Assembly: GCF_015291725.1 (NCBI RefSeq)
Contig: NZ_CP030038.1
Location: 3,957,001-4,021,000 of the forward strand
Length of the DNA: 64,000 nt
DNA from: Bradyrhizobium sp. CCBAU 51765
Lineage (GTDB): Bacteria; Pseudomonadota; Alphaproteobacteria; Rhizobiales; Xanthobacteraceae
Direction of reading: 5' to 3'
Shown here one piece after another: positions 26,345 through 35,302 of this stretch. The notes below the pieces were generated by a model that was not told the origin of the DNA, made no database searches, and saw only the letters and a list, made by a program, of their open reading frames with translations. Numbering within the stretch: the first letter of the stretch is position 1; every line of letters starts with the position of its first letter. The translations under genes and the position numbers were made by a program.

Positions 26345-27158
26345 GCGTGCCATAGTTGCGTTTGTGTTGGGGGCGGCTGCGCTGGCCGCGCCGGCGCTCG
26401 CCTTCGACGGTGCGCCGGTCAACCCCAAGGACGCGGCCATCCCGGTCGTAACCACCTTGCCCGGCGCCGCAGGCGCGGTGCGCAGCAAGGTTCCGCCGGC
26501 GGTCGCACCCCAGGAAACCTCGCTCAGCGCGCTGCAATATGCCGCCGAGGGTGGCCACCCCATCGCGCAGTGGAAGCTCGGCCGCATGTACGCCAACGGC
26601 GACGGCGTCGCCCAGGACGATTTGCGTGCGTTCGAATATTTCAGCCGGATCGCCAATGCGCATGCCGAGGACAGCCCGTCGGCGCCGCAGGCGCAGATCG
26701 TGGCCAACGCCTTCGTCGCGCTCGGCCGTTATTATCTCAGCGGCATCCCGAACTCGAAGATCAAGTCGGACCCGGAGCGGGCGCGGGAGATGTTCTCCTA
26801 TGCGGCCTCCTATTTCGGCAACGCCGATGCGCAATATGATCTCGCGCGGCTGTACCTGAAGACGCCGGACGCCTCGCGCGAGGATTTCCGCTATGGCGCG
26901 CGCTGGCTCGGCCTCGCCGCGCAGAAGGGCCAGCACCAGGCGCAGGCGCTGCTCGGCCAGATGCTGTTCAACGGCGACCGCCTGCCGCGACAGGCCGCGC
27001 GCGGCCTGATGTGGCTGACCCTGGCGCGCGACAGCGCCGGCGCCGAGGAGACCTGGATCAAGGAAAGCTACAACCGCGCCTTCGCCAAGGCCTCCGACGA
27101 CGACCGCGCCATGTGCCTGCAAATGCTGGAGCAGTGGGTGCAGGGCCGCCGGGACTAG
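26331..27158 (+). CDS. exoR: ExoR-like periplasmic Sel1-repeat regulator
   Basis: 275 residues, close to the 268 of rhizobial ExoR. Signal peptide MRTSRRAIVAFVLGAAALA, then Sel1-like helical repeats (ALQYAAEGGHPIAQWKLGRMYANGDG; AREMFSYAASYFGNADAQYDLARLY; RWLGLAAQKGQHQAQALLGQM; RGLMWLTLARD). In Sinorhizobium, ExoR in the periplasm inhibits the ExoS-ChvI two-component system and so controls exopolysaccharide and motility. Its start lies 14 bp inside the ilvD end, in another frame. The assignment rests on length, signal peptide and repeat pattern. Confidence 0.82.
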   Translation: MRTSRRAIVAFVLGAAALAAPALAFDGAPVNPKDAAIPVVTTLPGAAGAVRSKVPPAVAPQETSLSALQYAAEGGHPIAQWKLGRMYANGDGVAQDDLRAFEYFSRIANAHAEDSPSAPQAQIVANAFVALGRYYLSGIPNSKIKSDPERAREMFSYAASYFGNADAQYDLARLYLKTPDASREDFRYGARWLGLAAQKGQHQAQALLGQMLFNGDRLPRQAARGLMWLTLARDSAGAEETWIKESYNRAFAKASDDDRAMCLQMLEQWVQGRRD

Positions 27159-27218
27159 GTTGGGTCCTGCGGGATGGGCAAAGGCGCCTTGGCGCCGTGC
27201 CCGCCACCTGATCGGCGC

Positions 27219-28016
27219 TCACGCCGCGTCGAGATCCAGATCCGCCCACACCGGGACGTGGTCCGACGGCTTCTCCCAGCCGCGCACATAGCTGTCGATG
27301 CCGACATTGGCGAGCCGGTCGCTGGCCTGCGGCGACAGCAGCAGATGGTCGATGCGCAGGCCCTGGTTCTTCTGCCAGGCCCCGGCCTGGTAGTCCCAGA
27401 AGGTGTAGAGCCCGGGCTCGTCGGTGACGGCGCGCAAGGCGTCGGTCAGGCCGAGGCCGAGCAGGGACTGGAAGCTCTCGCGCGTCTCCGTCTTGAACAG
27501 GGCGTCCTCGGTCCAGGCGGCCGGATTGTGCACGTCGTGGGCATGCGGGATGACGTTGAAATCGCCGGCAAGGATCAGCGGCTCCTCGGCCTTGAGGCGC
27601 TCCTTCGAATATTCAAGAAGCCGGGACATCCATTTGAGTTTGTAGGGATATTTGTCGCTCCCGACCGGGTTGCCATTGGGCAGATAAAGGCAGGCGATGC
27701 GCAGCACCCCGCGCTTGAGCGTGACCACGCCCTCGAGGAAGCGGGCATGCGTATCCTCGTCGTCGCCGGCAAGCCCCGACTTGGTCTCGTCGAATCGCAG
27801 CTTCGAGAGCAGGGCGACGCCGTTGAACGTCTTCTGCCCATGGGTGACGACGTTGTAGCCCAGCGCCTCGATCTCCAGCCGCGGAAAGGCCTCGTCGACG
27901 CATTTGATCTCCTGGAGGCAGACGATGTCGGGCTGGCACTCCTTCAGCCAGGTCAGCAGCAGATCAATCCGCTGCCGGACCGAGTTCACGTTCCAGGTGG
28001 CTACTCTGATGGACAT
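27219..28016 (-). CDS. xthA: Exodeoxyribonuclease III
   Basis: 265 residues, normal for the XthA family of the exonuclease-endonuclease-phosphatase fold. The metal-binding and catalytic landmarks are visible in order: ATWNVNSVR at the start, CLQEIKC with the catalytic Glu, LAGDFNV, and SDHVPV at the C-terminus. It removes 3' blocking groups and cleaves AP sites in base-excision repair. Convergent with exoR upstream, separated by 60 bp, and divergent from the hybrid kinase. Confidence 0.95.
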   Translation of the reverse strand: MSIRVATWNVNSVRQRIDLLLTWLKECQPDIVCLQEIKCVDEAFPRLEIEALGYNVVTHGQKTFNGVALLSKLRFDETKSGLAGDDEDTHARFLEGVVTLKRGVLRIACLYLPNGNPVGSDKYPYKLKWMSRLLEYSKERLKAEEPLILAGDFNVIPHAHDVHNPAAWTEDALFKTETRESFQSLLGLGLTDALRAVTDEPGLYTFWDYQAGAWQKNQGLRIDHLLLSPQASDRLANVGIDSYVRGWEKPSDHVPVWADLDLDAA

Positions 28017-28149
28017 AGGGAGGGGCTCCGGGCGGGGCCATGGTTAGAACAAACTGCAAACGCGCCCGTCAAGGACGCCGCAAAATCTCCCACAAAATTA
28101 ACCCGGTCTAAGCAGGCGGCGGGCCATTGATAATCGAAAGGTTCCGCGG

Positions 28150-30480
28150 ATGGGTTGGCCGGACGAGTCGATGAAGCGAACTGAGCCGCGCGACGGCCTG
28201 ATCGGCGCATTCCTGTATTGGCTTGGCGGCTTCGAGATCGAGGACGGCCTGACCGCCGATCTCAGCGAGCGCGAGATCCGCCGCATCCGCGCCAAGCAGA
28301 TCGACGCCGTGACGCGGCTGATGCCGGTGACGATGGCGGTGACGATGCTGAACGTCGCCATCGTGCTAATCCTGTTCTGGGGCAGGGGCTGGAACGACTT
28401 CCTCGCGATCTGGGGCCTGACGCTCGCCGTCACCGCCTCGCTCGCGGTGCGCTCCTGGCAACGGTCGCATCAGAACCCGCCGCAGGAGGCCTCGCCCCGC
28501 GTCGCGCGCCAGATGCTGCGGCAGGCATTCTTCCTCGCCGCGATCTGGGGCACGCTGCCGCTCGCGCTGTTCAGCCGTATCGAGCCGACCAGTCAGCTCA
28601 TCCTGGCCTGCCTGATGGTCGGCATGATGTCGGGCGGCGCCTTCACGCTCTCGACCTTCCCGCGCGCGGGCCTCGTCTATCTCGCCACCATGACCGTCGC
28701 CTGCGCCGGCGCGCTGCTGCTGTGCGGCACCGGGCCCTATCTCGTGACCTCGGTGTTCCTGCTGCTGTTCGCATTCTTCATGGCGCGCAACATCGTCTCG
28801 CAGGGCAATCTGTTCCTCGGCAATCTCAAGGCCCAGCTCGAGCTCGAGCGCCAGACCGAGATCATCTCGCTGCTGCTGAAGGACTTTCAGGAGAATGCCA
28901 GCGACTGGCTGTGGCAGACCGACGCCGACGGGCATCTGATCGACGTGCCCCAACGCTTCGCGGACGTCGCGCAGCTGCCGCTTCCGCTGTTGAAGGGATC
29001 CTATTTCGCGGACGTGCTCGACATGCTCTGCCCGGACGACAAGCGCGCAGCGTACAACGTTGTCGGCCTGATGGAGCAGAACGAGCCCTTGCACGAGATG
29101 AACCTCAAGGTCGTTGCCGGCGGCGAGGCGCGACTGTGGTCGCTGACGGCGAAGCCCGCCTATGACCGCGAGGGACATTTCCTCGGCTATCGCGGCTTCG
29201 GGCGCGACGTGACCGAGCGTTGGCGCGCTGAAAAGGCCGAGGCCGAGAGCCGCGCCAAGTCGGACTTCCTCGCGGTGATGAGCCACGAGATCCGCACGCC
29301 GATGAACGGCGTGCTCGGGCTCGCCAGCATGCTGCTCGAAACCAAGCTCGATCCGGAGCAGCGCGAAGCCGTCACCACGATCCGCGACTCCGGCGACAAT
29401 CTCCAGCGCATCCTCAACGACATTCTCGACTTGTCCAAGCTCGAGGCCGGGCGCTTCACCTTCGAGGCGATCGACTTCGCCCCGCAGGCGCTGGTCGAGG
29501 CTGTCGCGACCGTTATTCGCGCGAGCGCCAAGAACAGGGGGCTGACGGTCAAGGTCGAACTCGATCCGAGCCTGCCGCCGACCCTGCGCGGCGACGTCGC
29601 ACGCATCCGCCAGGTGCTGCTCAACCTCGCGTCCAATGCGGTGAAGTTCACCGACCAGGGCGAGGTGACGATTTCGGTCACCTGCCAGGCGCGACGCGAC
29701 CTGCTGGCGACCGTCGAATGGACGGTGACCGACAGCGGCATCGGCATCGCCCCCGAAAAGCTCGGCCAGCTCTTCAGCGATTTCGCGCAAGCCGATGCCT
29801 CGATCAGCCGTCGCTTCGGAGGCACCGGCCTCGGCCTTGCGATCTCACGGCGCATCATCGAGCAGATGGGCGGCACCATCGGAGTCACCTCGACGCCGGG
29901 CGCAGGCTCGACCTTCCGTTTCACGCTGGTGCTGCCCTGGAGCCAGGCGCAGACGCCCGATCAGGCAGACGGCCGCGACGAGGCAGACGATCTCAAAGCC
30001 CGCATTGCCGGCCTCGACCGGCCGCTGAAGGTGCTGGTCGCGGAGGACGATGCCGTCAACCGCATGGTCGTGAGCAAGATGCTGGGATCCTTCGACGTCG
30101 AGCTGCGCGTCGTCGCCGACGGCGCCGAGGCCGTCGCGGCGGCATCCGAGGGCAATTACGACATCGTGCTGATGGACGTGCGCATGCCCGACATGGACGG
30201 GCTTGCCGCCACCCGCGCGATCCGCGCGCAAGGTGGGCGCCTCGAAGCCTTGCCGATCATCGCGCTCACCGCCAACGCCTTCCCCGAGGACATCAAGATA
30301 TGTCGCGAGGCCGGTATGTCCGACTTCCTCGCCAAGCCGCTGCGCAAGCCGGCGCTGATCGCGGCACTCCTGCGCGCGCTGGACGGCCACGTCATGTCGG
30401 AGGATGCGCCGCTCCAGCCGGAGCTTTTGCCGGGCGACATGGAGTGGACGGACGAGGAAAGGCAGATGACGGGCGCGTAG
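28150..30480 (+). CDS. Membrane hybrid sensor histidine kinase with PAS and receiver domains
   Basis: 776 residues. About six transmembrane helices cover residues 55-220 (for example MAVTMLNVAIVLILFW, LILACLMVGMMSGGAF, TSVFLLLFAFFMARNIV). A PAS domain follows (about 240-355, ending GFGRDVTERWRAE), then HisKA with HEIRTPMNG (His near 379), an HATPase (DSGIGIAPEKL, GTGLGLAISRR) and a C-terminal receiver with phospho-acceptor in LMDVRMPDMDG. No cognate regulator lies beside it, so the output probably goes through a phosphotransfer protein elsewhere. The membrane sensor part is an uncharacterised six-helix module. Confidence 0.93.
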   Translation: MGWPDESMKRTEPRDGLIGAFLYWLGGFEIEDGLTADLSEREIRRIRAKQIDAVTRLMPVTMAVTMLNVAIVLILFWGRGWNDFLAIWGLTLAVTASLAVRSWQRSHQNPPQEASPRVARQMLRQAFFLAAIWGTLPLALFSRIEPTSQLILACLMVGMMSGGAFTLSTFPRAGLVYLATMTVACAGALLLCGTGPYLVTSVFLLLFAFFMARNIVSQGNLFLGNLKAQLELERQTEIISLLLKDFQENASDWLWQTDADGHLIDVPQRFADVAQLPLPLLKGSYFADVLDMLCPDDKRAAYNVVGLMEQNEPLHEMNLKVVAGGEARLWSLTAKPAYDREGHFLGYRGFGRDVTERWRAEKAEAESRAKSDFLAVMSHEIRTPMNGVLGLASMLLETKLDPEQREAVTTIRDSGDNLQRILNDILDLSKLEAGRFTFEAIDFAPQALVEAVATVIRASAKNRGLTVKVELDPSLPPTLRGDVARIRQVLLNLASNAVKFTDQGEVTISVTCQARRDLLATVEWTVTDSGIGIAPEKLGQLFSDFAQADASISRRFGGTGLGLAISRRIIEQMGGTIGVTSTPGAGSTFRFTLVLPWSQAQTPDQADGRDEADDLKARIAGLDRPLKVLVAEDDAVNRMVVSKMLGSFDVELRVVADGAEAVAAASEGNYDIVLMDVRMPDMDGLAATRAIRAQGGRLEALPIIALTANAFPEDIKICREAGMSDFLAKPLRKPALIAALLRALDGHVMSEDAPLQPELLPGDMEWTDEERQMTGA

Positions 30481-30564
30481 GCGCTAACCACGTGCATGAT
30501 ATGTGTTTCGCACCGGATCGCTGGACGCTGGCAATTCGGATGCGCGGTGTTACCTTGCTGCGCC

Positions 30565-31671
30565 ATGCGCCTCGTTGTCCTGCTTCTCATCCTGTTCACG
30601 GCCTCCGCCCGTGCCGGCGACGGGCCGCTGATGAGCGCGCACATGATGTTGCCTGTCGTGATCTCCGGCAACAAAGTGTCGCTGGAAAGCTTCGTCATAC
30701 GTCCTGCTCGTCCCGGCAAATTTCCTCTCGTCGTGATCACTCACGGAATGCCTAGCGGCGGCGAGGAATTCTTCGCTGAAATCCTCAACCGTTCTCCAGT
30801 CGGTTACAGCAAGGCGGCCGTCGCCTTCGCGCAGCGCGGATATGCAGTTGTCTCGATCATGCGTCGTGGCTATGGACGATCTGGGGGAGGGTTCTCCGAG
30901 TCTGCGCGGCAGACCTGCGACTATCTTCCGGCCACGCGCGCCGCCAGCGACGATGTCATTGCGGCGGTCGCTTCACTGCGTCATGAGCCCTGGGTCGACG
31001 CTGAGCATGTCGTCTTGCTCGGTCACTCCGTTGGGGGGCTCACGGTGATGGCTGTCGCCGCACAGAACATACCGGGGGTCGTTGGCGCCGTGAACTTTGA
31101 TGGCGGTCGGCATAGCTTCTCAGCACCCAACCAACCTTGCTCGCCTGATAATCTGGTCGAGATATCAGCCGCATTGGGGCGCTCGGCCCGTGTTCCCATG
31201 CTTTGGCTCTATGCCGAGAACGATCAATTCTACGGTCCAGACTTGGCACGGCGCATGTTCGCGGCCTACAGCGCCGGCGGCGCGCCTGCGCAGCTACAGG
31301 TGCTGCCTCCGTTTGGATCGAACGGCCACAATACCGTCATGCTCGCACCGGCGGACACCTGGTTTCCGTCCGTCGAACCCTTCCTCGAAAAGCTGGGGCT
31401 TCCTACCAAGACCGTCATAGAGGCGCCGCTGTTCGCTGAGCTGCCAATCCCGCCGGGGGCTGTCGCCGCTTGTCAGGGGGCATTCGCGGACTACCTCGCC
31501 AATCCCGATGATGCCAAGGCCTTCGCGGTGAGCACGCACGGCCATTGCGGGACTGGATTTGGCCGCACAGCTGTCGAGGCGCGCGAGCCTGCCTTGATGA
31601 AATGCAAGATCAATTCGCGCGGCGAAGATTGCCGGCTTTACGCGGTTGGACAGAAGCTGGCGGGGGATTGA
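30565..31671 (+). CDS. Secreted alpha/beta hydrolase
   Basis: 368 residues from ATG 30565, chosen because it gives a proper signal peptide (MRLVVLLLILFTASARA); the frame opens earlier at 30496. The alpha/beta hydrolase fold is shown by VITHGMPSGG (oxyanion loop), the nucleophile elbow GHSVGG, and a C-terminal His in NGHNTV. It is related to dienelactone hydrolases and prolyl-oligopeptidase-like esterases. The C-terminal 90 residues carry extra Cys and a lipid-free tail. Substrate unknown; periplasmic by signal peptide. Confidence 0.82.
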   Translation: MRLVVLLLILFTASARAGDGPLMSAHMMLPVVISGNKVSLESFVIRPARPGKFPLVVITHGMPSGGEEFFAEILNRSPVGYSKAAVAFAQRGYAVVSIMRRGYGRSGGGFSESARQTCDYLPATRAASDDVIAAVASLRHEPWVDAEHVVLLGHSVGGLTVMAVAAQNIPGVVGAVNFDGGRHSFSAPNQPCSPDNLVEISAALGRSARVPMLWLYAENDQFYGPDLARRMFAAYSAGGAPAQLQVLPPFGSNGHNTVMLAPADTWFPSVEPFLEKLGLPTKTVIEAPLFAELPIPPGAVAACQGAFADYLANPDDAKAFAVSTHGHCGTGFGRTAVEAREPALMKCKINSRGEDCRLYAVGQKLAGD

Positions 31672-31856
31672 ACCACAGTCAGCATGTAACGCAGCGCCGT
31701 TACAATTTTCCATAGACCAGCGCGGCGACCGCCTTCAGGCGCTCAACCGAGCCGGACTCTGGATGTGGCTTGACCGGCGCGAACAGGATCGACGCTTGCC
31801 TGCCGTTCTTCACGGCATTGCCGTTGCCCTTGGTGCAGGAATGCTCGCCGAACGCT

Positions 31857-32291
31857 TCACTGCCGAGCGCTTGGGGGGATGGTCTGCCAGCAGAAAAAAT
31901 CCTTGAAGGCCGAATTCTGTCGGATCGTCTCGGCGGTGCCTTGCCAGTGAATGAACTTGAACTCGGCGACACGCCGGTTGGTCTCAAGGTCGAACGGCCT
32001 TCCGGTATTGCCCGCACCGAGCGACACGTACTCGACGATCTCGCCTTCCTCCAGAATGTGCGGAAGGCAGAGCATGATCCCCAGCGCATGGATCGCCGTG
32101 TTCACCTGGCCTGCCACCAGCTTGAGCGAGGCGGCGGCTGCGAGCGCCTGCTTCTCGTCGCCGGACGAGGAGAGGGCGGCAAGGGATGCCGCTTGGGTCG
32201 CCCCCTTCAGTTCGCCCTCGATGCGCGCAAGCGCTCCCGTGAGGCCGGTGCCGCTGAATTTCTGCAAAGCGGCGGCGGCAGCAATATCCAT
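31857..32291 (-). CDS. Hypothetical protein with PD-(D/E)xK-like motif, probably truncated by frameshift
   Basis: 144 residues; ATG 32291 is 3 bp after the end of the protease C-part, so the two are coupled. N-terminal half: Ala-rich helices. Near the C-terminus, PFDLETNRRVAEFKF supplies Asp101...Glu110-x-Lys112, a spacing compatible with the PD-(D/E)xK nuclease fold. After KDFFCW the frame ends within 10 residues. Two homopolymer runs, A6 at 31894-31899 and G6 at 31873-31878 on the plus strand, lie exactly there, and a sensible open frame continues to the stop at 31700-31702 in another phase. I suspect the original gene extended to 31700. Nuclease activity is inference from the motif only. 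Confidence 0.55.
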   Translation of the reverse strand: MDIAAAAALQKFSGTGLTGALARIEGELKGATQAASLAALSSSGDEKQALAAAASLKLVAGQVNTAIHALGIMLCLPHILEEGEIVEYVSLGAGNTGRPFDLETNRRVAEFKFIHWQGTAETIRQNSAFKDFFCWQTIPPSARQ

Positions 32292-32294
32292 GTC

Positions 32295-32837
32295 TCAACC
32301 CTGCTTCACGGGGGGCGCCTCCGGATTGGCCTCGGGCCAGCCCGGAATGATCTTGTTCTCGACGAAGGTGTCGATCAGGGACGCGCCATTGGCCGTCACG
32401 CGCTTCTTGTCACCCGACTCTCGAAAGGCCACGCCGTGCAGCTTCTTGTTGACGGCGACGACCTTGCCCTCCGGGTTCAGCTCCACATGCAGCTCCCAGA
32501 AGGCTCCGCCGCTCACCCCGCCATAGCTTTTGGGGACCCGGGGGCCGGTCTCATAGCTGACCTCGATCTCGACAAGATCCTTGCCGTCCTCCTTGAAGGG
32601 CCGGACGGTCTTGGCGGAGCCGAAGAGGCCGCCGACGTCGATCTTTTTTCCTTTGAGAAAGGCCGCTGCGCCGTCCTCGGTCCACTCGCCAACAACGCCG
32701 ACGAGCGCATAGCATGTGCCCATGCGGTGCCCGGCAGTCCCGGCCTTGAACTCGCGCGGAATACCGAGGTTGTAGAAAATGGCCCCCTTGGCCTCCAGGT
32801 CACGTGCGTCAACCATCCGGGATGGATACGAACGCAA
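32295..32837 (-). pseudogene. C-terminal half of trypsin-like protease gene, frame-shifted from N-part
   Basis: 180-codon frame that overlaps the N-part (32809-33213) in another phase. It holds the catalytic Ser region GGVSGG (Ser109 of this frame), like the GxSGG of S1 serine proteases. Its first residues (before MVDARDLEAKG) have no own good start. Removing one base near 32815-32825 joins the two frames as ...DLAFVSIP-MVDARDLEAKG..., which is a continuous fold. So I read the two frames as one disrupted gene of about 300 residues. Confidence 0.6.
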
Positions 32838-33213
32838 GATCGGGTGCGTCGCATTCCTTTCCGTTCCAGTCCATCACACGCTTGGTGTGGGCGAGGTTCA
32901 GCCGCCGGTTTTGAAGCGCAGGTTGGACGCTCGGAAAGCGGACAAGGCCAACCGTTTCATTCGGCTCAAGCTCTTTCAGGACATGACCCGCGGTCAGGAT
33001 GCCGTACAATTTGCCGAGCTTGACGAAGGTGCCGGTGCCCATAGGCGTCGCGGTCTCATGATTGCCCTCGCGTCCGAATTTCAGGAAGCCCACGCTGTAG
33101 TCGCACACGGGACCGGTGAATGTATCATCGATCTTGATCGTGAATTCCTGTTGCAAAGACAATGCGAGGGCTCCGCTGAGAAGTCGGCGGCACGCATCAG
33201 CGGTCCCGCGCAA
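32809..33213 (-). pseudogene. N-terminal half of trypsin-like protease gene
   Basis: 134-codon frame with GTGTFVKLGKLYGILTAGHVL, typical of a bacterial S1 peptidase with catalytic His (His77), and with the Asp region CDAPDLAFVSIP (Asp125). It stops at a TGA right after PDG. The catalytic Ser is in the next frame (32295-32837). The start is TTG 33213 and the true N-terminus may lie at another codon. Together with the downstream gene it looks like a small two-gene unit that has been inactivated or mis-sequenced. Confidence 0.6.
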
Positions 33214-33644
33214 GGCGACGGAAGATAACAGCTTCCAGTTGCGCTATCGAGAGTAGAGCAGTGTGATGAGCAGCGCATCGATCACATCCCGCCAGCGCGC
33301 GATCTGTCCGCCGGGAGCCGACAACAACCGTGAACCAAGCGTGCTCGTCGAAATCTTGATCTGCCCGATCCTGTGGTCGTCTCGAAACACACGAGTGTTC
33401 GCGCCATAGTCGGCGCGCGCTCACCGAACCGCTGGTCGCGGAAATGGCAGGGGCCGCTTCGGCGTTGGGCTGTATCGAACCCACCGCATGTGTGTCCCGT
33501 CGAGCTCCCTTTTGGGGACATCGCGATGATCACACATTACCCCTGTTTTGCCCGACGCGTCAAATGCATTTCGTAAAAGACGAAACGTACGTGCCGGCGT
33601 CTCGGCTACTGTGCATGGGGTTGTTTTGCAGATTTTGACTCGGC
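33214..33644. other. Gap between disrupted protease gene and erpA
   Basis: About 430 bases without a convincing gene. Frames here are short and rich in Arg, Ser and Pro, and do not resemble known proteins. It may contain the decayed promoter or N-terminus of the protease gene; no repeat, tRNA or terminator is recognised. Confidence 0.4.
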
Positions 33645-33974
33645 CTAGACCGAGAAGCTGGTCCCGCAGCCGCAGGACGCCGTGGCATTGGGATTGTTGA
33701 CGCGGAACGAGGCGCCGATCAGATCGTCGACGAAATCGACCTGCGATCCCGCCAGGAACGGCTGGGAGGCGGAATCGACCAGCACCACCGCATTGTCCTG
33801 CTCGATCACGAGATCGTCGTCGGTGCGGGCACGGTCGATGTCGAACTTGTACTGGAAGCCGGAGCAGCCGCCGCCCTCGACGGAGATGCGCAGCATCGCG
33901 CCGGAACCTTCGCCCTTGAGGATCTCCCCAATCCGGCGTGCGGCCCGGTCGCTGATGGTCACGGCAGTCGTCAT
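33645..33974 (-). CDS. erpA: Iron-sulfur cluster insertion protein (ErpA/IscA-type)
   Basis: 109 residues, normal for A-type carriers. The three conserved Cys are present: Cys in GGGCSGFQY and two in SCGCG near the C-terminus. A-type carriers pass [2Fe-2S] or [4Fe-4S] clusters to target enzymes. The sequence is nearer to ErpA than IscA, but the two cannot be separated with certainty. The gene points away from dgt, and the 110-bp space between them includes an AT-rich palindrome at 34001-34020. No suf or isc genes are nearby. Confidence 0.9.
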   Translation of the reverse strand: MTTAVTISDRAARRIGEILKGEGSGAMLRISVEGGGCSGFQYKFDIDRARTDDDLVIEQDNAVVLVDSASQPFLAGSQVDFVDDLIGASFRVNNPNATASCGCGTSFSV

Positions 33975-34000
33975 CGTTCGTCTCCGATAGTCCCGCAGTC

Positions 34001-34020
34001 ATACCCAATTCATTTGGTAT
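34001..34020. promoter_or_regulatory. Imperfect palindrome between erpA and dgt
   Basis: ATACCCAATTCATTTGGTAT: arms ATACCCAATT and CATTTGGTAT match at 8 of 10 positions in inverted form. It is the only clear dyad in the 110-bp space between two divergent genes, 27-46 bp before the erpA start codon. An operator role is inference; it does not fit the Irr ICE consensus or the IscR type 1 spacing. Confidence 0.3.
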
Positions 34021-34084
34021 CCCGCGCCCGACATAGTTAAGTGCCACCATACGCAGAATCAAATGGATAGGGACTAAATTCGCC

Positions 34085-35293
34085 GTGTCCGTCGGAATGG
34101 CAGCCCCCCGCGCGCCCTATGCCTGCGACCCCGATCGCAGCCGCGGCCGGCTGGTCGCCGAGCCCCCGAGCCGGACCCGCAGCCCCTTCCGGCGGGATTG
34201 CGACCGGGTGATCCATTCCACCGCGTTCCGCCGGTTGAAATACAAGACCCAGGTGTTCGTGTTCCACGAGGGCGACCATTACCGCACCCGGCTGACCCAT
34301 TCGCTGGAGGTGGCGCAGATCGCCCGGGCGCTGGCCCGGCAGCTCGGGCTGGACGAGGACCTCACTGAAACCCTCGCGCTCGCGCACGATCTCGGTCATC
34401 CGCCGTTCGGGCATGCCGGCGAGCGGGCCCTGGACGCCTGCCTGAAGGACTTTGGCGGCTTCGATCACAACGCCCAGACCCTCCGCGTCGTGGCTTCGCT
34501 CGAGCACCGCTATCCCGAGTTCGACGGGCTCAACCTGACCTGGGAATCGCTGGAGGGCATCGTCAAGCACAACGGTCCGCTGATCGACCGCAGCGGCGCG
34601 CCGGTCGGGCGCTATCGCGAGCACGGCATTCCCGTCGGCATCGCCGACTACATCAGGACCTACGACCTCGAACTGTGGAGCTTCGCTTCGCTGGAAGCGC
34701 AGGTCGCCGCGATCGCCGACGACATCGCCTATGACGCCCACGACATCGACGACGGCCTGCGCGCCGGCCTGTTTCACCTCAACGATCTCAAGGTAATGCC
34801 GCTGACCGCGGAGATCATCGCCGGGATCGCTGCGCATTATCCCGATCTCGAGGACGTCCGGCGCGGCGCCGAGCTGGTGCGCGAGCTGATCTCGCACCTG
34901 ATCGGGGCGGTGTTTGCGGAGGCACGGAAGAACCTCGCCGCCACCAAGCCGCAATCGGCTCAGGAGGTGCGCCAGCAGAGCCGGGCGCTGATCACGTTCC
35001 CCTCCGAGGTTGCGAAGGAAGAGGCCGCCATCAAGACCTTCCTGTACCAGCACATGTACCGCCACAAGCGGGTGATGCGGGTGATGGGCGAGGCGGAGCA
35101 GATCCTGTTCGACCTGTTCGCAAAATACCTGAAATCCCCCGGCGAGTTGCCGCCGGAATGGCTGCTGGGGGCGGAGGCGGACGACGAGGGCGACCGGGCC
35201 CGGCGGATCGGCAATTTCATAGCCGGAATGACGGATCGTTTCGCACTGACCGAGCACCAGCGGCTCTTTGACTCGACCCCGGATTTGCGTTAG
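34085..35293 (+). CDS. dgt: dGTP triphosphohydrolase-like protein
   Basis: 402 residues, matching the shorter Dgt-like enzymes of alphaproteobacteria. HD-domain landmarks: FRRLKYKTQVF, the first His in THSLEVAQI, HDLGHPPFGHAGE with the HD pair, and IADDIAYDAHD with the final Asp. These enzymes split dNTPs to deoxynucleosides and triphosphate and so control dNTP pools. The start ATG follows an AT-rich stretch. argS starts 10 bp after its stop, so the two are probably cotranscribed. Confidence 0.93.
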   Translation: MSVGMAAPRAPYACDPDRSRGRLVAEPPSRTRSPFRRDCDRVIHSTAFRRLKYKTQVFVFHEGDHYRTRLTHSLEVAQIARALARQLGLDEDLTETLALAHDLGHPPFGHAGERALDACLKDFGGFDHNAQTLRVVASLEHRYPEFDGLNLTWESLEGIVKHNGPLIDRSGAPVGRYREHGIPVGIADYIRTYDLELWSFASLEAQVAAIADDIAYDAHDIDDGLRAGLFHLNDLKVMPLTAEIIAGIAAHYPDLEDVRRGAELVRELISHLIGAVFAEARKNLAATKPQSAQEVRQQSRALITFPSEVAKEEAAIKTFLYQHMYRHKRVMRVMGEAEQILFDLFAKYLKSPGELPPEWLLGAEADDEGDRARRIGNFIAGMTDRFALTEHQRLFDSTPDLR

Positions 35294-35302
35294 GCGGCGG
35301 CC

